From positions 186,001-250,000 of the forward strand of contig JBGVCG010000016.1 in assembly GCA_045226255.1 (NCBI GenBank): a stretch of 64,000 nucleotides of DNA, in the 5' to 3' direction. This document shows, one piece after another, positions 25,891 through 34,224 of the stretch; position 1 is the stretch's first letter, and each line of letters opens with the position of its first letter. The position numbers were made by a program, and so were the translations under genes. The notes under the pieces were generated by a model. It saw only the letters and a program-made list of their open reading frames with translations, did no database searches and was not told the origin of the DNA. The stretch comes from UBA1181 sp045226255 (GTDB lineage: Bacteria > Bacteroidota > Bacteroidia > Bacteroidales > Paludibacteraceae).

Positions 25891-26961
25891 TTAAGAAACA
25901 ATTCCATCCTCATCGACTTCCACAAGGTCGGATATGAGAAGATTTTCCGTTGTGAAAGAGACCGTGGCCCATGATAGTCCTACGCCAAATCCACAACACA
26001 GGAAATTCCGCTTTCCTTTTGTCGCCTTGTCTTTCAGTTCCGTCACGATTGTCAACGGAATGGAGGCGGAGGATGTATTGCCGAAATGATGCATGCAGGA
26101 AGGAACCTTTTCTGCAGGAAGTTTCAGTTTCTTGGCGATCATGCTATTCATCGCCATATTCGCCTGATGTAGCACCAAATAATCACATTCTTGGTAATCG
26201 AAGCCATAATTCTCCGACAATTTTTTCACGGACTTCGGTGCGGTCGTGATTCCGAAGGAGAACACATCCATTCCCTTCATGCGGGACTGCATTCTGGTCT
26301 TCTTTCCACCCTCACATTCCTCGTATTGGAACGAGCGAGGAGTGATCAGATTGCGGCATCCGCTGTCAGGTATGATGATCGCATCGTAACCGCTGCCATC
26401 CGTTCCGCAATGGAACCGGAACCCTTGCGCTCCCGGTTTATATTCCAAAGCTGTCACCGTGCCCGCATGACCAAACAAAGGAGAGAGTTTCAACGGGCGG
26501 ACTGCCTTAGAGTCTCCAGCCATCAAAAGGGCCTTCTTCATGCATCCGGTGGAGAGCAGAGAGGAAACTGTATTCAATCCGTAGACCCACCCCGAACATC
26601 CCAGCGTCAAATCTATGCAATAGGTGTTCGTGCTCAGACCCAACCGGTCCTGAAGCAATCCAGAAGTGGCCGGTGTAGCATAATCTCGTGTCTGGGAAAC
26701 AAATATAAGCGCATCGACCTCCTCCTTTTTCCATCCCAATTCGGCAAGAAGACGTTCCGCCGCGTGGTAACATAAATCGGATGTGGTCTGCGTATATGTT
26801 ATGCGTCGTTCCAGCACGCCCGTGTTCTTCACGAAATCTTCAGGCGCATAGTCGGACGACACATCATCATCGGGTAAAGGCTGCAGGTTGTTCGCCACAA
26901 ATTTGGGAACACCTGCCGCCATACCTACTAATTCCACGTTCTTAAATTCCAGGAAAGCCAT
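25891..26961 (-). CDS. 3-oxoacyl-ACP synthase III (FabH-like), first of tandem pair
   Basis: This 356-residue KAS III family enzyme has catalytic Cys in LTLGCSGWVYGL, His in LVLHQANMAM, and Asn in HFGNTSSASIP, so it appears intact. It starts MAFLEFKNVELVGMAAGVPK, parallel to its downstream paralogue. Its ATG overlaps the stop of the acyl carrier protein gene by one base, a strong sign that it loads or extends that carrier. Within module B it should supply a short beta-ketoacyl chain for sugar decoration. The acyl primer cannot be read from the sequence. Confidence 0.88.
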   Translation of the reverse strand: MAFLEFKNVELVGMAAGVPKFVANNLQPLPDDDVSSDYAPEDFVKNTGVLERRITYTQTTSDLCYHAAERLLAELGWKKEEVDALIFVSQTRDYATPATSGLLQDRLGLSTNTYCIDLTLGCSGWVYGLNTVSSLLSTGCMKKALLMAGDSKAVRPLKLSPLFGHAGTVTALEYKPGAQGFRFHCGTDGSGYDAIIIPDSGCRNLITPRSFQYEECEGGKKTRMQSRMKGMDVFSFGITTAPKSVKKLSENYGFDYQECDYLVLHQANMAMNSMIAKKLKLPAEKVPSCMHHFGNTSSASIPLTIVTELKDKATKGKRNFLCCGFGVGLSWATVSFTTENLLISDLVEVDEDGIVS

Positions 26962-27194
26962 TATTTCTTAGAAATAACTACATTATATACATCTTCTATC
27001 GTCTCGGAATTCTTCACGTCATCACCCTTCAGCGCGACATCAAATTCCTCGTCAATCATGGAAATCATCGAGAGAGCCAACAAAGAAGACCATTCCTCTA
27101 AATCACGGAACTTAGTCTCTGCGGTTACTGTCGCTGGATCAGTCTCGTCCAATTGTTCTGCAAATAGTGCAACAAATTCATCCAAAGTTTTCAT
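26961..27194 (-). CDS. Acyl carrier protein dedicated to the capsule locus
   Basis: The 77-residue acidic helical protein has the length and pattern of an acyl carrier protein: AETKFRDLEEWSSLLALSMISMIDEEF. The phosphopantetheine attachment serine should be Ser37 in WSSL. The usual DSL motif is SSL here, with Ser36 in place of Asp, which may affect recognition by the phosphopantetheinyl transferase. No such transferase is in the window, so activation would rely on a gene elsewhere. It overlaps the first KAS III gene by one base and follows the NeuD-like acyltransferase by 32 nt. Confidence 0.88.
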   Translation of the reverse strand: MKTLDEFVALFAEQLDETDPATVTAETKFRDLEEWSSLLALSMISMIDEEFDVALKGDDVKNSETIEDVYNVVISKK

Positions 27195-27226
27195 TTCGCA
27201 ATCGTTTAATTATAGTAAATAAAAAG

Positions 27227-27862
27227 TTAAACATCCAGTACCTTTGCAGGTACTCCAAATACAGTCGTTCGCTCCTTCACGTCCTTGATAACGACACTTC
27301 CGGAACCAACTGACGAATAGTCACCCAAACGAATTCGAGGTAAAACCGTCGTATGTGGGTGGATTGTCACACATTCCCCTATCTCGGAATATCCTCCTAA
27401 TGCGGTGTATGACTCAATCTCTCCATATTTGCCCACCTTGGCGTCATGCCCAAAATTGCAAAACGGATGGACAACAGAGAAGTCATCTACAATCACATTC
27501 GCAGATATAATTGAATACGCACCGACAAATACCCCCTTCCCTAACTTGGCTGTGGCATTGATTAATGCGTAGTCGCTTATGCAAGATATAAATTCACCAC
27601 CATTTTTCAAAATAATTTCCGTATATTTTTTACGGTGGACTGGATCTCCCAACGCACAGAAAAACACATCGTTTTTTTGTATCTGATAGGTTTCGACGGG
27701 GCCTAAGATCGGGGGATATCCAGGCATCCCATCCAATGCATCCGCCTTGTCGTCCAGGAATCCTTTGATTCTATAGTGCCACTTATGACCCTTTTTGTTT
27801 TTGAAAAGGTCATAGCACTCCCTTCCGAATCCCCTTGCGCCTATTATTATAATTTGCTTCAT
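27227..27862 (-). CDS. NeuD/PglD-like sugar acyltransferase
   Basis: The 211-residue protein has the two-part NeuD/PglD architecture. An N-terminal Rossmann-like domain (IIIGARGFGRECYDLF, CALGDPVHRKKY) is followed by a left-handed beta-helix (ATAKLGKGVFVGAYSIISANVIVDDFSVVHPFC). Its central HDAKVG segment carries the likely catalytic His, and the VFGVPAK ending is typical. Relatives N- or O-acylate nucleotide-linked amino sugars. Sitting directly before the ACP gene, it is the best candidate to transfer the acyl chain made by the cassette. Acetyl-CoA as donor remains possible. Confidence 0.82.
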   Translation of the reverse strand: MKQIIIIGARGFGRECYDLFKNKKGHKWHYRIKGFLDDKADALDGMPGYPPILGPVETYQIQKNDVFFCALGDPVHRKKYTEIILKNGGEFISCISDYALINATAKLGKGVFVGAYSIISANVIVDDFSVVHPFCNFGHDAKVGKYGEIESYTALGGYSEIGECVTIHPHTTVLPRIRLGDYSSVGSGSVVIKDVKERTTVFGVPAKVLDV

Positions 27863-27928
27863 TAATCACACTTCAATTTTAATCATTCAACATACATATA
27901 CTTATAGGTCTCACCAAAACGAGCTTAT

Positions 27929-30319
27929 TTATTTGGCGTAATAATCCGAATGGTATCCATAGCGGTAGGCAAACTTACCCTTTTCCATGGAGGTTCCGTT
28001 TAAGATTAACGACATATTCTTGAATCGTTGTTCGTTGTACATGGCTGTCAATTCATCCAACATGGAACGTTCCAACAACCCTGCACGAACGACAAACAAT
28101 GTCCTATCAACGTATTTCTCAACAATCTGCGTGTCCGCAACAATATCTATCGGAGGACAGTCTATCAGAATATAATCGTATTTTGGCTTCATCTTCTCAA
28201 TGACTTCCGACAACACACCGTTGCTGATCAACTCTGTCGGATTAGGTGGAATACCTCCCACAGGAAGGATATCCAAACCCACATATCCACCAGCGGACTG
28301 CACCAATATTTCGTTCAGATCCTTCACTTTACCGTTCAGATATGCGCTGAGTCCAGTCGTCGGATTCTTTGCCCACTTCGACAAGGAAGCGTGCCTCATA
28401 TCGCAGTCAAGCAGCAATACCCGTTTGTCCTTCACCGCCAAACTCAAGGCGATGTTAACGCAGATGAAGCTCTTACCACTGCCCGCATTGAACGATGTGA
28501 TCATCATCACTTTCGAACCCATATTCGTCAGGAACTCCAGGTTCGTACGCATGACACGGAATGCCTCATTCACAGCGTTTCTATTGCCAGGCTGTACCAC
28601 AGCGGTATGAATTCGATGCGGTTTCTTCCAGAACCGCCACCATTTACGCGGTCGCTGAACCAATGGAATCTCTCCGACCAATGGTACTGGCACCTGTTCC
28701 AAATCTTTCCTTCCACGTACCGTGTTGTTTGTTGTGAGCCTTGTGTATAGGACTCCCAAAGGAATAATCAAACCGAGCATGAAAGCGACCACCAATATGT
28801 TACGCTTCTTAGGCGCATCCGGGAATATACTGCCTCCCGGACGTTTGATGATTCGGGTGTTATAGGATGTATATGCCTGCGATAATTCGTTTTCCTCTCG
28901 TTTCTGCAACAAAAAGAGGTAGAGAGCCTCCTTGACCGCCTGCTGACGTTCCGCAGAAAGCAGCATTTCAGCTTGTTTAGGGTTGGAGGATATCCTCGAC
29001 AACGCATTGCGCTCACTATGCTTCAAGGTGCTGATTCTATTATCGATAGCAGCGATTTGATTGTCGATGGAGACCAATATGGCACTTCGCATGGAAGCAA
29101 GATCCTCATCCATACCCTTCACCAAATCGTTCTCCGAACTACTGTTCGATTCCAGTCGGTTTCGTTTTAAGAGTTTCTCATTATACTCTGAAATCTGACT
29201 CTCTATGTTGGCGTTCTGGATACCTGAACTAACAGGCAACACCTTTGTCTGATTCGACTCAACTGCCAAATAATCCCTAATGTATTGGGTCATGTACAAC
29301 TGAGAATTCAGGTCGCGCAACTGGTTGGAGATGGCTGCGTTCTCTTGCATATACATCTCTGCCACCGCCTTCACATCTGGCAATAGATTCTTACTCTTGT
29401 AGGAAGAGATATTGTTGTCTACGTTGGATAATTCTTCCTCGATAATTTTCAGACGCTCATTGATGAACATGGATGTTCCGTCCGCTATCTGGTTCTTATC
29501 GTTGATCCAATTCTCATTATATACTTTGATGATTCCTCCCAAGAAAGCATCTCCACGCTGTGTGGAAACGTCCCGAACCATCATTGTAATGATGTCCGAC
29601 TTGATATCTTCTTGTGAGACCGACAATCTTGACGACCAATTCTCTTGCGACTTGAACAGATTGGTACGTTTAATTTCTATCGTCGTTAATTGTTTCCTGT
29701 TATTAAACTCCGGCACACGCGACACCAACACCCTTCCGACTGGTGTATTTGTCGTGTCACCTATATGGATCCTACATTTATCGCCACTCTCCATTTCATT
29801 TCCCTCTTCAAGGTCATGAAATGTGAAATCGTAAAGGACTACAAAATCATTCCGGTCCAGGTCCATCACGCAGGTCACATCCACATAATCCGTGATGTCC
29901 AGGAAATCGACCATAACAGGCAACTTGGAACCATACAAGACTTGTCCTTTCAGGCTACCTACAGCCTTGTATTCCATGTCCAAATGGTACCGTTTTATGA
30001 CCTCACACATCAAGTCAGGAGAAATCAGGGCACGGAGTTCATTGTTCACACTCGTACCCATCGACGACAGACCCATGTCGTTGAATGCGTTCTGAATCTT
30101 AAAGGCGGAATTACCCGCAGACTCCGATTTTATCTGCACCTCCGCAGATCTCGTGTATGATGACGGTGTCCTCAGGATATAAAGTACAGCCAAGGATAAC
30201 ACGACAAGCATTGATATGGCGAACCAATACCAATGCCTCTTAATTTGGACATACAACTCCTGGAAATCCAAAGAGTCCTCTACTATGATATCTTCATTAA
30301 AGGTCCAATTCTGATCCAT
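27929..30319 (-). CDS. Wzc-like co-polymerase / tyrosine autokinase (copy 2, module B)
   Basis: The 796-residue protein has N-terminal Wzz topology with a helix near residues 33-52, a long coiled-coil periplasmic domain, and a second helix near 505-522. The BY-kinase domain has Walker A NAGSGKSF, Walker A' VLLLDCDMRHA and Walker B YILIDCPP. The tail YRYGYHSDYYAK is a shorter tyrosine cluster than in copy 1. It closely resembles copy 3 (42-44.4 kb), sharing long identical stretches in the coiled coil and kinase parts. It should control polymer length and export with the Wza gene 53 nt upstream. Confidence 0.94.
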   Translation of the reverse strand: MDQNWTFNEDIIVEDSLDFQELYVQIKRHWYWFAISMLVVLSLAVLYILRTPSSYTRSAEVQIKSESAGNSAFKIQNAFNDMGLSSMGTSVNNELRALISPDLMCEVIKRYHLDMEYKAVGSLKGQVLYGSKLPVMVDFLDITDYVDVTCVMDLDRNDFVVLYDFTFHDLEEGNEMESGDKCRIHIGDTTNTPVGRVLVSRVPEFNNRKQLTTIEIKRTNLFKSQENWSSRLSVSQEDIKSDIITMMVRDVSTQRGDAFLGGIIKVYNENWINDKNQIADGTSMFINERLKIIEEELSNVDNNISSYKSKNLLPDVKAVAEMYMQENAAISNQLRDLNSQLYMTQYIRDYLAVESNQTKVLPVSSGIQNANIESQISEYNEKLLKRNRLESNSSSENDLVKGMDEDLASMRSAILVSIDNQIAAIDNRISTLKHSERNALSRISSNPKQAEMLLSAERQQAVKEALYLFLLQKREENELSQAYTSYNTRIIKRPGGSIFPDAPKKRNILVVAFMLGLIIPLGVLYTRLTTNNTVRGRKDLEQVPVPLVGEIPLVQRPRKWWRFWKKPHRIHTAVVQPGNRNAVNEAFRVMRTNLEFLTNMGSKVMMITSFNAGSGKSFICVNIALSLAVKDKRVLLLDCDMRHASLSKWAKNPTTGLSAYLNGKVKDLNEILVQSAGGYVGLDILPVGGIPPNPTELISNGVLSEVIEKMKPKYDYILIDCPPIDIVADTQIVEKYVDRTLFVVRAGLLERSMLDELTAMYNEQRFKNMSLILNGTSMEKGKFAYRYGYHSDYYAK

Positions 30320-30372
30320 ACACGTTATATACTCATCAAAACAGCATCAACCGACAAATCGATGTAGCCTCA

Positions 30373-31188
30373 TTATTTATTGTTCAACACAAGTGCGACA
30401 ACCGTAGCCGCCAACGAAGAGATGGATATCCAGAACGAAGTGGATCTCACATTGTTACCATTGACAGTAGATTGTTTAACTTTCATCTTATTTGGTGTGA
30501 CGTATATCACATCATCTTGTTGCAGATAGTATACCGGAGATTGAACAACGTTCTGCAAGGAGTTCAGATTGACGCGGAACGTCTTTTGCTTACCCTCCTC
30601 CATTCGCAAGACAAGCACATCCTCCCTTTGGCCTTGAATGGTTATGTCTCCCGCACTACTAATCGCCTCAAGCAAGGTCATATTATCCTTGTAGATTCGA
30701 TAGATTCCCGGATGAGCCACCTCACCGATGACAGATATACTCAGGTTCAAGAAATCAACGGTGACAACAGGGTCTTTGGCTTGGTTCCTCGACTCTATCT
30801 CGTCCTTAATCAAAGTGGCCAACTCATTTCTCGTCAATCCCGCAACATTGATCTTTCCGATTGTCGGGAAATCTATATTTCCATCGCTATCGACGGTATA
30901 ACCGGATACGGCACCCGTCTCCTCACCGAACAATGTGCTACGGGCACCTGTGGTGACGATTCTCTGCGTCACATACGGCAGATTAAACAACGCTGACAAC
31001 TGTGGATCCTTACAGTTCACCACAATGGATATCCTATCCTTTGGTCGTAACGTAATCTCCTGCACTGCAGAGGTGTTTATGCCTTTAATACGATCCGCAT
31101 CCTGAAAATATGGTATTTTCTTATGCGATGAACAAGAACTCAACAACAGAGCGAGTAGTATACTAAAAAATAACCACTTAGTTTTCAT
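30373..31188 (-). CDS. Wza-like polysaccharide export lipoprotein (copy 2, module B)
   Basis: The 271-residue protein has a lipoprotein signal (LLALLLSSC, Cys19), a Poly_export domain (LRPKDRISIVVNCKDPQLSALF, GYTVDSDGNIDFPTIGKI), an SLBB-like domain (ISVIGEVAHPGIYRIY), and a C-terminal hydrophobic helix. It would be the outer-membrane exit channel for the module B polymer. It is nearly identical to copy 3 over most of its length, pointing to recent duplication or gene conversion. It sits between the WecA-type gene (21 nt) and the Wzc gene (53 nt). Confidence 0.93.
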   Translation of the reverse strand: MKTKWLFFSILLALLLSSCSSHKKIPYFQDADRIKGINTSAVQEITLRPKDRISIVVNCKDPQLSALFNLPYVTQRIVTTGARSTLFGEETGAVSGYTVDSDGNIDFPTIGKINVAGLTRNELATLIKDEIESRNQAKDPVVTVDFLNLSISVIGEVAHPGIYRIYKDNMTLLEAISSAGDITIQGQREDVLVLRMEEGKQKTFRVNLNSLQNVVQSPVYYLQQDDVIYVTPNKMKVKQSTVNGNNVRSTSFWISISSLAATVVALVLNNK

Positions 31189-31209
31189 TGTCTATTCTAT
31201 TATTAATTA

Positions 31210-32364
31210 TTATTTCACATCTAATTTATTCTTCTCGATCTTGGAATGCATCCAAATGTTTATCACGGAATAGAATAATACGATACACATGAAGAGCAAC
31301 GTAGGATCCATCACCTTAGACAAGATCAGGCTCACCACAATGATAAACGCCGAGAAGAACAAAATACTGATCATTGCCACATGCTGCGACATTCCCAGTT
31401 TCAATAACTTGTGGTGAATGTGACTTTGATCCGGCATGAACGGATTTTTCCTGCACTTCAGACGAAAGATGAACACACGGACCACATCCATACATGGCAC
31501 CATCAACGGAGTGAAGGCGAGGAACATCGGATGAACCTTCGACAAGCATGTATGTACCGGTGCAATCTCCACATTGGCCATTCGGAAACTCAAGAAACAG
31601 AGTATCAATCCGATCGTGAGGGATCCCGTATCTCCCATGAATATCTTTTTCTGCTTCTCCGCCTTACCGAAGACATTGTAAAAGAAGAATGGTATGACGG
31701 TTCCCAATGTGGCAAACGCAACCAATGAGAAGGTATACTCCCCTATTTCGAGGAAAACAAATCCGTAATATCCCAAAGCGACTCCACTCAAGCCAGATGC
31801 CAAACCGTCTATGCCATCGATTAGGTTCATGGCATTAATGATGAAGACAACAAGGAATATTGTCAGTGGCCAAAACAGAAAATTCGGGAGTCTGTCTATG
31901 AAAAAGAATAACCCATGAAGGTCTGATATGTACAATCCTCCAAAAAGGAACAACAATCCACAACCCACTTGTACGACAAACTTGGCGCTGTACTTCACAC
32001 CTATCAAGTCATCCGCTATGCCGACCAAATAAAGAAGGATCACTGAACACACACAAATGGATAGGCTTAAAATATTTTCCCCAAGCTCCTCCATCAGTTG
32101 CAGTCTGCCTGTATGGACATCAAAGACCAAAAGAATGAAAATCGTGAATAGTATGACCGGTTCAAACGCCAATCCTCCCAACCGAGGCACCGTACTATGG
32201 TGTATCTTCCTTTCGTCTATCTCGTCAAACAGTTTCTTACGGAAAGCAATCAACAGAATCTGAGGTATCAACACACCAGCGGCGACTATTGATATCACTA
32301 GCGCAGATGCCATAATAAACCACCAAAAAACGGTGTCAGACATTGTGGTGAAAAAATCCAACAT
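31210..32364 (-). CDS. WecA/TagO-type undecaprenyl-phosphate HexNAc-1-phosphate transferase (copy 1, module B)
   Basis: This 384-residue polytopic MraY/WecA-family protein has about 11 helices with the conserved cytoplasmic motifs DDLIGVKYSAKF, NAMNLIDGIDGLASG, FMGDTGSLTIG and the basic HIHHKLL loop. It should start repeat-unit assembly by transferring GlcNAc-1-P (or another HexNAc-1-P) to undecaprenyl phosphate. Together with the ManNAcA genes and the WecG-family transferase this mirrors the first steps of enterobacterial common antigen. It follows UpxY by 20 nt. A close paralogue lies at 45.3 kb. Confidence 0.92.
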   Translation of the reverse strand: MLDFFTTMSDTVFWWFIMASALVISIVAAGVLIPQILLIAFRKKLFDEIDERKIHHSTVPRLGGLAFEPVILFTIFILLVFDVHTGRLQLMEELGENILSLSICVCSVILLYLVGIADDLIGVKYSAKFVVQVGCGLLFLFGGLYISDLHGLFFFIDRLPNFLFWPLTIFLVVFIINAMNLIDGIDGLASGLSGVALGYYGFVFLEIGEYTFSLVAFATLGTVIPFFFYNVFGKAEKQKKIFMGDTGSLTIGLILCFLSFRMANVEIAPVHTCLSKVHPMFLAFTPLMVPCMDVVRVFIFRLKCRKNPFMPDQSHIHHKLLKLGMSQHVAMISILFFSAFIIVVSLILSKVMDPTLLFMCIVLFYSVINIWMHSKIEKNKLDVK

Positions 32365-32384
32365 ATTTTTATTCCAGTCTTAAT

Positions 32385-32921
32385 TCAATCATCCAATTTT
32401 TCCAAGAATGACCTTGGTATATACGATGTAGCCACTACCGCCACACCCTCTATCGAAACAATCAGTCGTTTCCTCCCTTGTATTCTCTTCACGTATCCTT
32501 CCGCCCCCTTGAACACACCGTCAATCACTCTGACATGATCACCGATCTTACACTCAGTGGACATATCTTCCTGAAGGAGTTCCAAGCCCATGTCCCCGAC
32601 AGATGTCACCAGAATAAAGGAATCCATTTCCTTGTCAGGAATAAGGCGTGGTTGCTTCGTCTCTATGTCAGCATAAACATAAAATGCGTCTCCGAACCTC
32701 TCCTTCAACGAAACCAGATATTTCGTGCTGCAATTTATGAACAACAAAGAGGTGATCAGTTGCCTCTTCTCATATACCTTTTGTCCGTCTTTAAATGATT
32801 CGACCGTTCTCATCGGCACATAATACCGAATTTCGTCCTCATCCAATATGGTAGACATTTTCGTTACCCGATTGAAGAAAACATTCACGGCAAACCAGCC
32901 AAACTCACGTATCTTATTCAT
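32385..32921 (-). CDS. upxY: UpxY-family transcription antiterminator (NusG-like)
   Basis: The 178-residue protein has an NGN-like N-terminal domain (FGWFAVNVFFNRVTKM, YYVPMRTVESFKDGQKVYEKRQLITSLLFI). A C-terminal KOW segment follows (CKIGDHVRVIDGVFKGAEGYVKRIQGRKRLIVSIEG). UpxY proteins are known in Bacteroides to act on the leader of their own capsule operon and prevent premature termination. It is the first gene of module B and lies downstream of a leader with a 12-bp hairpin. No UpxZ partner is recognised. It is the only UpxY in the window although three assembly modules are present. Confidence 0.92.
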   Translation of the reverse strand: MNKIREFGWFAVNVFFNRVTKMSTILDEDEIRYYVPMRTVESFKDGQKVYEKRQLITSLLFINCSTKYLVSLKERFGDAFYVYADIETKQPRLIPDKEMDSFILVTSVGDMGLELLQEDMSTECKIGDHVRVIDGVFKGAEGYVKRIQGRKRLIVSIEGVAVVATSYIPRSFLEKLDD

Positions 32922-32981
32922 ACCTCCCTGCTCAAATAATCATTCCCCCTCCATGATGAAGGTCGGAATCACATCAACAGG

Positions 32982-33021
32982 CTTCTGAGGAAATCATTTT
33001 TTTCATCATTTTCCTCAAAAG
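32982..33021 (-). promoter_or_regulatory. Leader hairpin upstream of upxY
   Basis: On the minus strand CTTTTGAGGAAA (33021-33010) pairs with TTTCCTCAGAAG (32993-32982), a 12-bp stem with one G-T wobble and a 16-nt A-rich loop. It would lie right at the 5' end of the module B transcript, just downstream of the putative -7 box. There is no T-run, so it is not a simple terminator; it may be a target for UpxY or an RNA-stabilising structure. Confidence 0.5.
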
Positions 33022-33031
33022 CACCATTTTA

Positions 33032-33039
33032 CAAATTTA
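33032..33039 (-). promoter_or_regulatory. Putative promoter -7 element of module B
   Basis: TAAATTTG on the minus strand matches the Bacteroidetes -7 consensus TAnnTTTG exactly and lies 111 nt before the upxY start. No good TTTG was seen 19-21 bases upstream, so the -33 part is weak. No flanking inverted repeats of the kind used by invertible capsule promoters were found. Confidence 0.4.
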
Positions 33040-33146
33040 AGCAAAAAACTTTATTCGAGACGAGGAGATTGTAAGAAAAAATAAACATACGAATTGTCAC
33101 ACATACATCTCATTCGAAAGAGCCTAGAGATATCCGACGTTTCACA

Positions 33147-34211
33147 TCAAAACGTCTGTTCGTACTGCTCCGCGATCTTTTTCCAAGTGTAGTTCTGCTC
33201 CGCTATAGATCGCATTGGACTTCCATCCAATTCCGTTTTCAATAATTCCAACAGACTCTTGTCGTCCTTGAAATAATATGCCTTTTCATGCGTGGTGGAT
33301 CGGTTGTATATACAATCGTAGGCCACAATCGGCATGCCGAAAAACATCGCCTCCACCAAAGAAGGGTTGGTTCCTCCCGCACTATGCCCATGCACATAGA
33401 TGGATGCGTTCGAACGGATGACATAAAGTATATCCAAATCATATATCGCATCCAGCAAATGAATATTCGGGAAGGAAGCATATTGCTTCTTCAATTTCCT
33501 GGAATATTCGCTATGATTCCAATTCCCGATAAACACGAATGATTTGTCGCTTTCGGAGAATGCCTTCAGTGAGATGTGGCAGTTGTTCTCCGGCTCAATA
33601 CGACACACGCAGACAGCATAATCTTTTCGCTTCAAACCATAGTTCGATAATATTCTGTCGCATTTATCCTCTTCAATCTCTCGGATTACATGGTCGCCTC
33701 CATAGGCGATCAATTGGGAAGGCTTACCGTACACCGCACTCACGTAGTCTTGTATGCCCTTGTTATCGGCAATGATCACATCAGCATACTTCACCGCTTG
33801 TTTCTCGGACGTACGTAATATCCAACGGGCGAACCATCCCCATTTCGCCCTTTTATGCTCTAAACCGTCGATATTCACAACCAACCTGTTCTTGCTGAAG
33901 AACTTCAGAACCGGAAGGAACATACAGCCGGACACTCCTAATACCAAAATCGTATCATATCCCCTAAAGGTATGCATCATGCAAAAAACATCGTACAGAA
34001 CACTCAGCATACCATTAGCCTTCACATTGATGTACTTTAACGTGCACCCCTTGTATTCATGCAGTCTATCAGGCATATCGACCCCACTACAGAATACAGT
34101 ATAATGGACATCCGCCGATGCATTCTCCCCCACAATGTTCTCCACCATGGATTCGAACCCACCATAATTGGCAGGAATCCCCTGACATCCCACTATTGCG
34201 ACTTGCTTCAT
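33147..34211 (-). CDS. DUF1972/rhamnosyltransferase-like glycosyltransferase (GT4)
   Basis: I start at ATG 34211 (354 residues) because the longer frame opens with TTG; MKQVAIVGCQGIPANYGGFESMVENI is the exact start pattern of the DUF1972 group. The C-terminal half has GHSAGGTNPSLVEAMFFGMPIVAYD, a GT-B donor-binding region with the E-x7-E-like spacing. Characterised relatives act as rhamnosyltransferases in O-antigen synthesis, but no dTDP-rhamnose genes are in this window. It is the last gene of module C, 13 nt after another GT4; the UpxY leader of module B follows. Confidence 0.87.
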   Translation of the reverse strand: MKQVAIVGCQGIPANYGGFESMVENIVGENASADVHYTVFCSGVDMPDRLHEYKGCTLKYINVKANGMLSVLYDVFCMMHTFRGYDTILVLGVSGCMFLPVLKFFSKNRLVVNIDGLEHKRAKWGWFARWILRTSEKQAVKYADVIIADNKGIQDYVSAVYGKPSQLIAYGGDHVIREIEEDKCDRILSNYGLKRKDYAVCVCRIEPENNCHISLKAFSESDKSFVFIGNWNHSEYSRKLKKQYASFPNIHLLDAIYDLDILYVIRSNASIYVHGHSAGGTNPSLVEAMFFGMPIVAYDCIYNRSTTHEKAYYFKDDKSLLELLKTELDGSPMRSIAEQNYTWKKIAEQYEQTF

Positions 34212-34224
34212 TTTAATGAACTTA

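Noticed and set aside
32922..33146. Invertible (phase-variable) capsule promoter
   Set aside because: No pair of inverted repeats flanks the putative promoter and no recombinase gene is nearby.
33136..33156. GACGTTT...AAACGTC hairpin at the end of module C as a terminator
   Set aside because: The stem is only 7 bp, overlaps the stop codon of the last gene, and no T-run follows on the minus strand.
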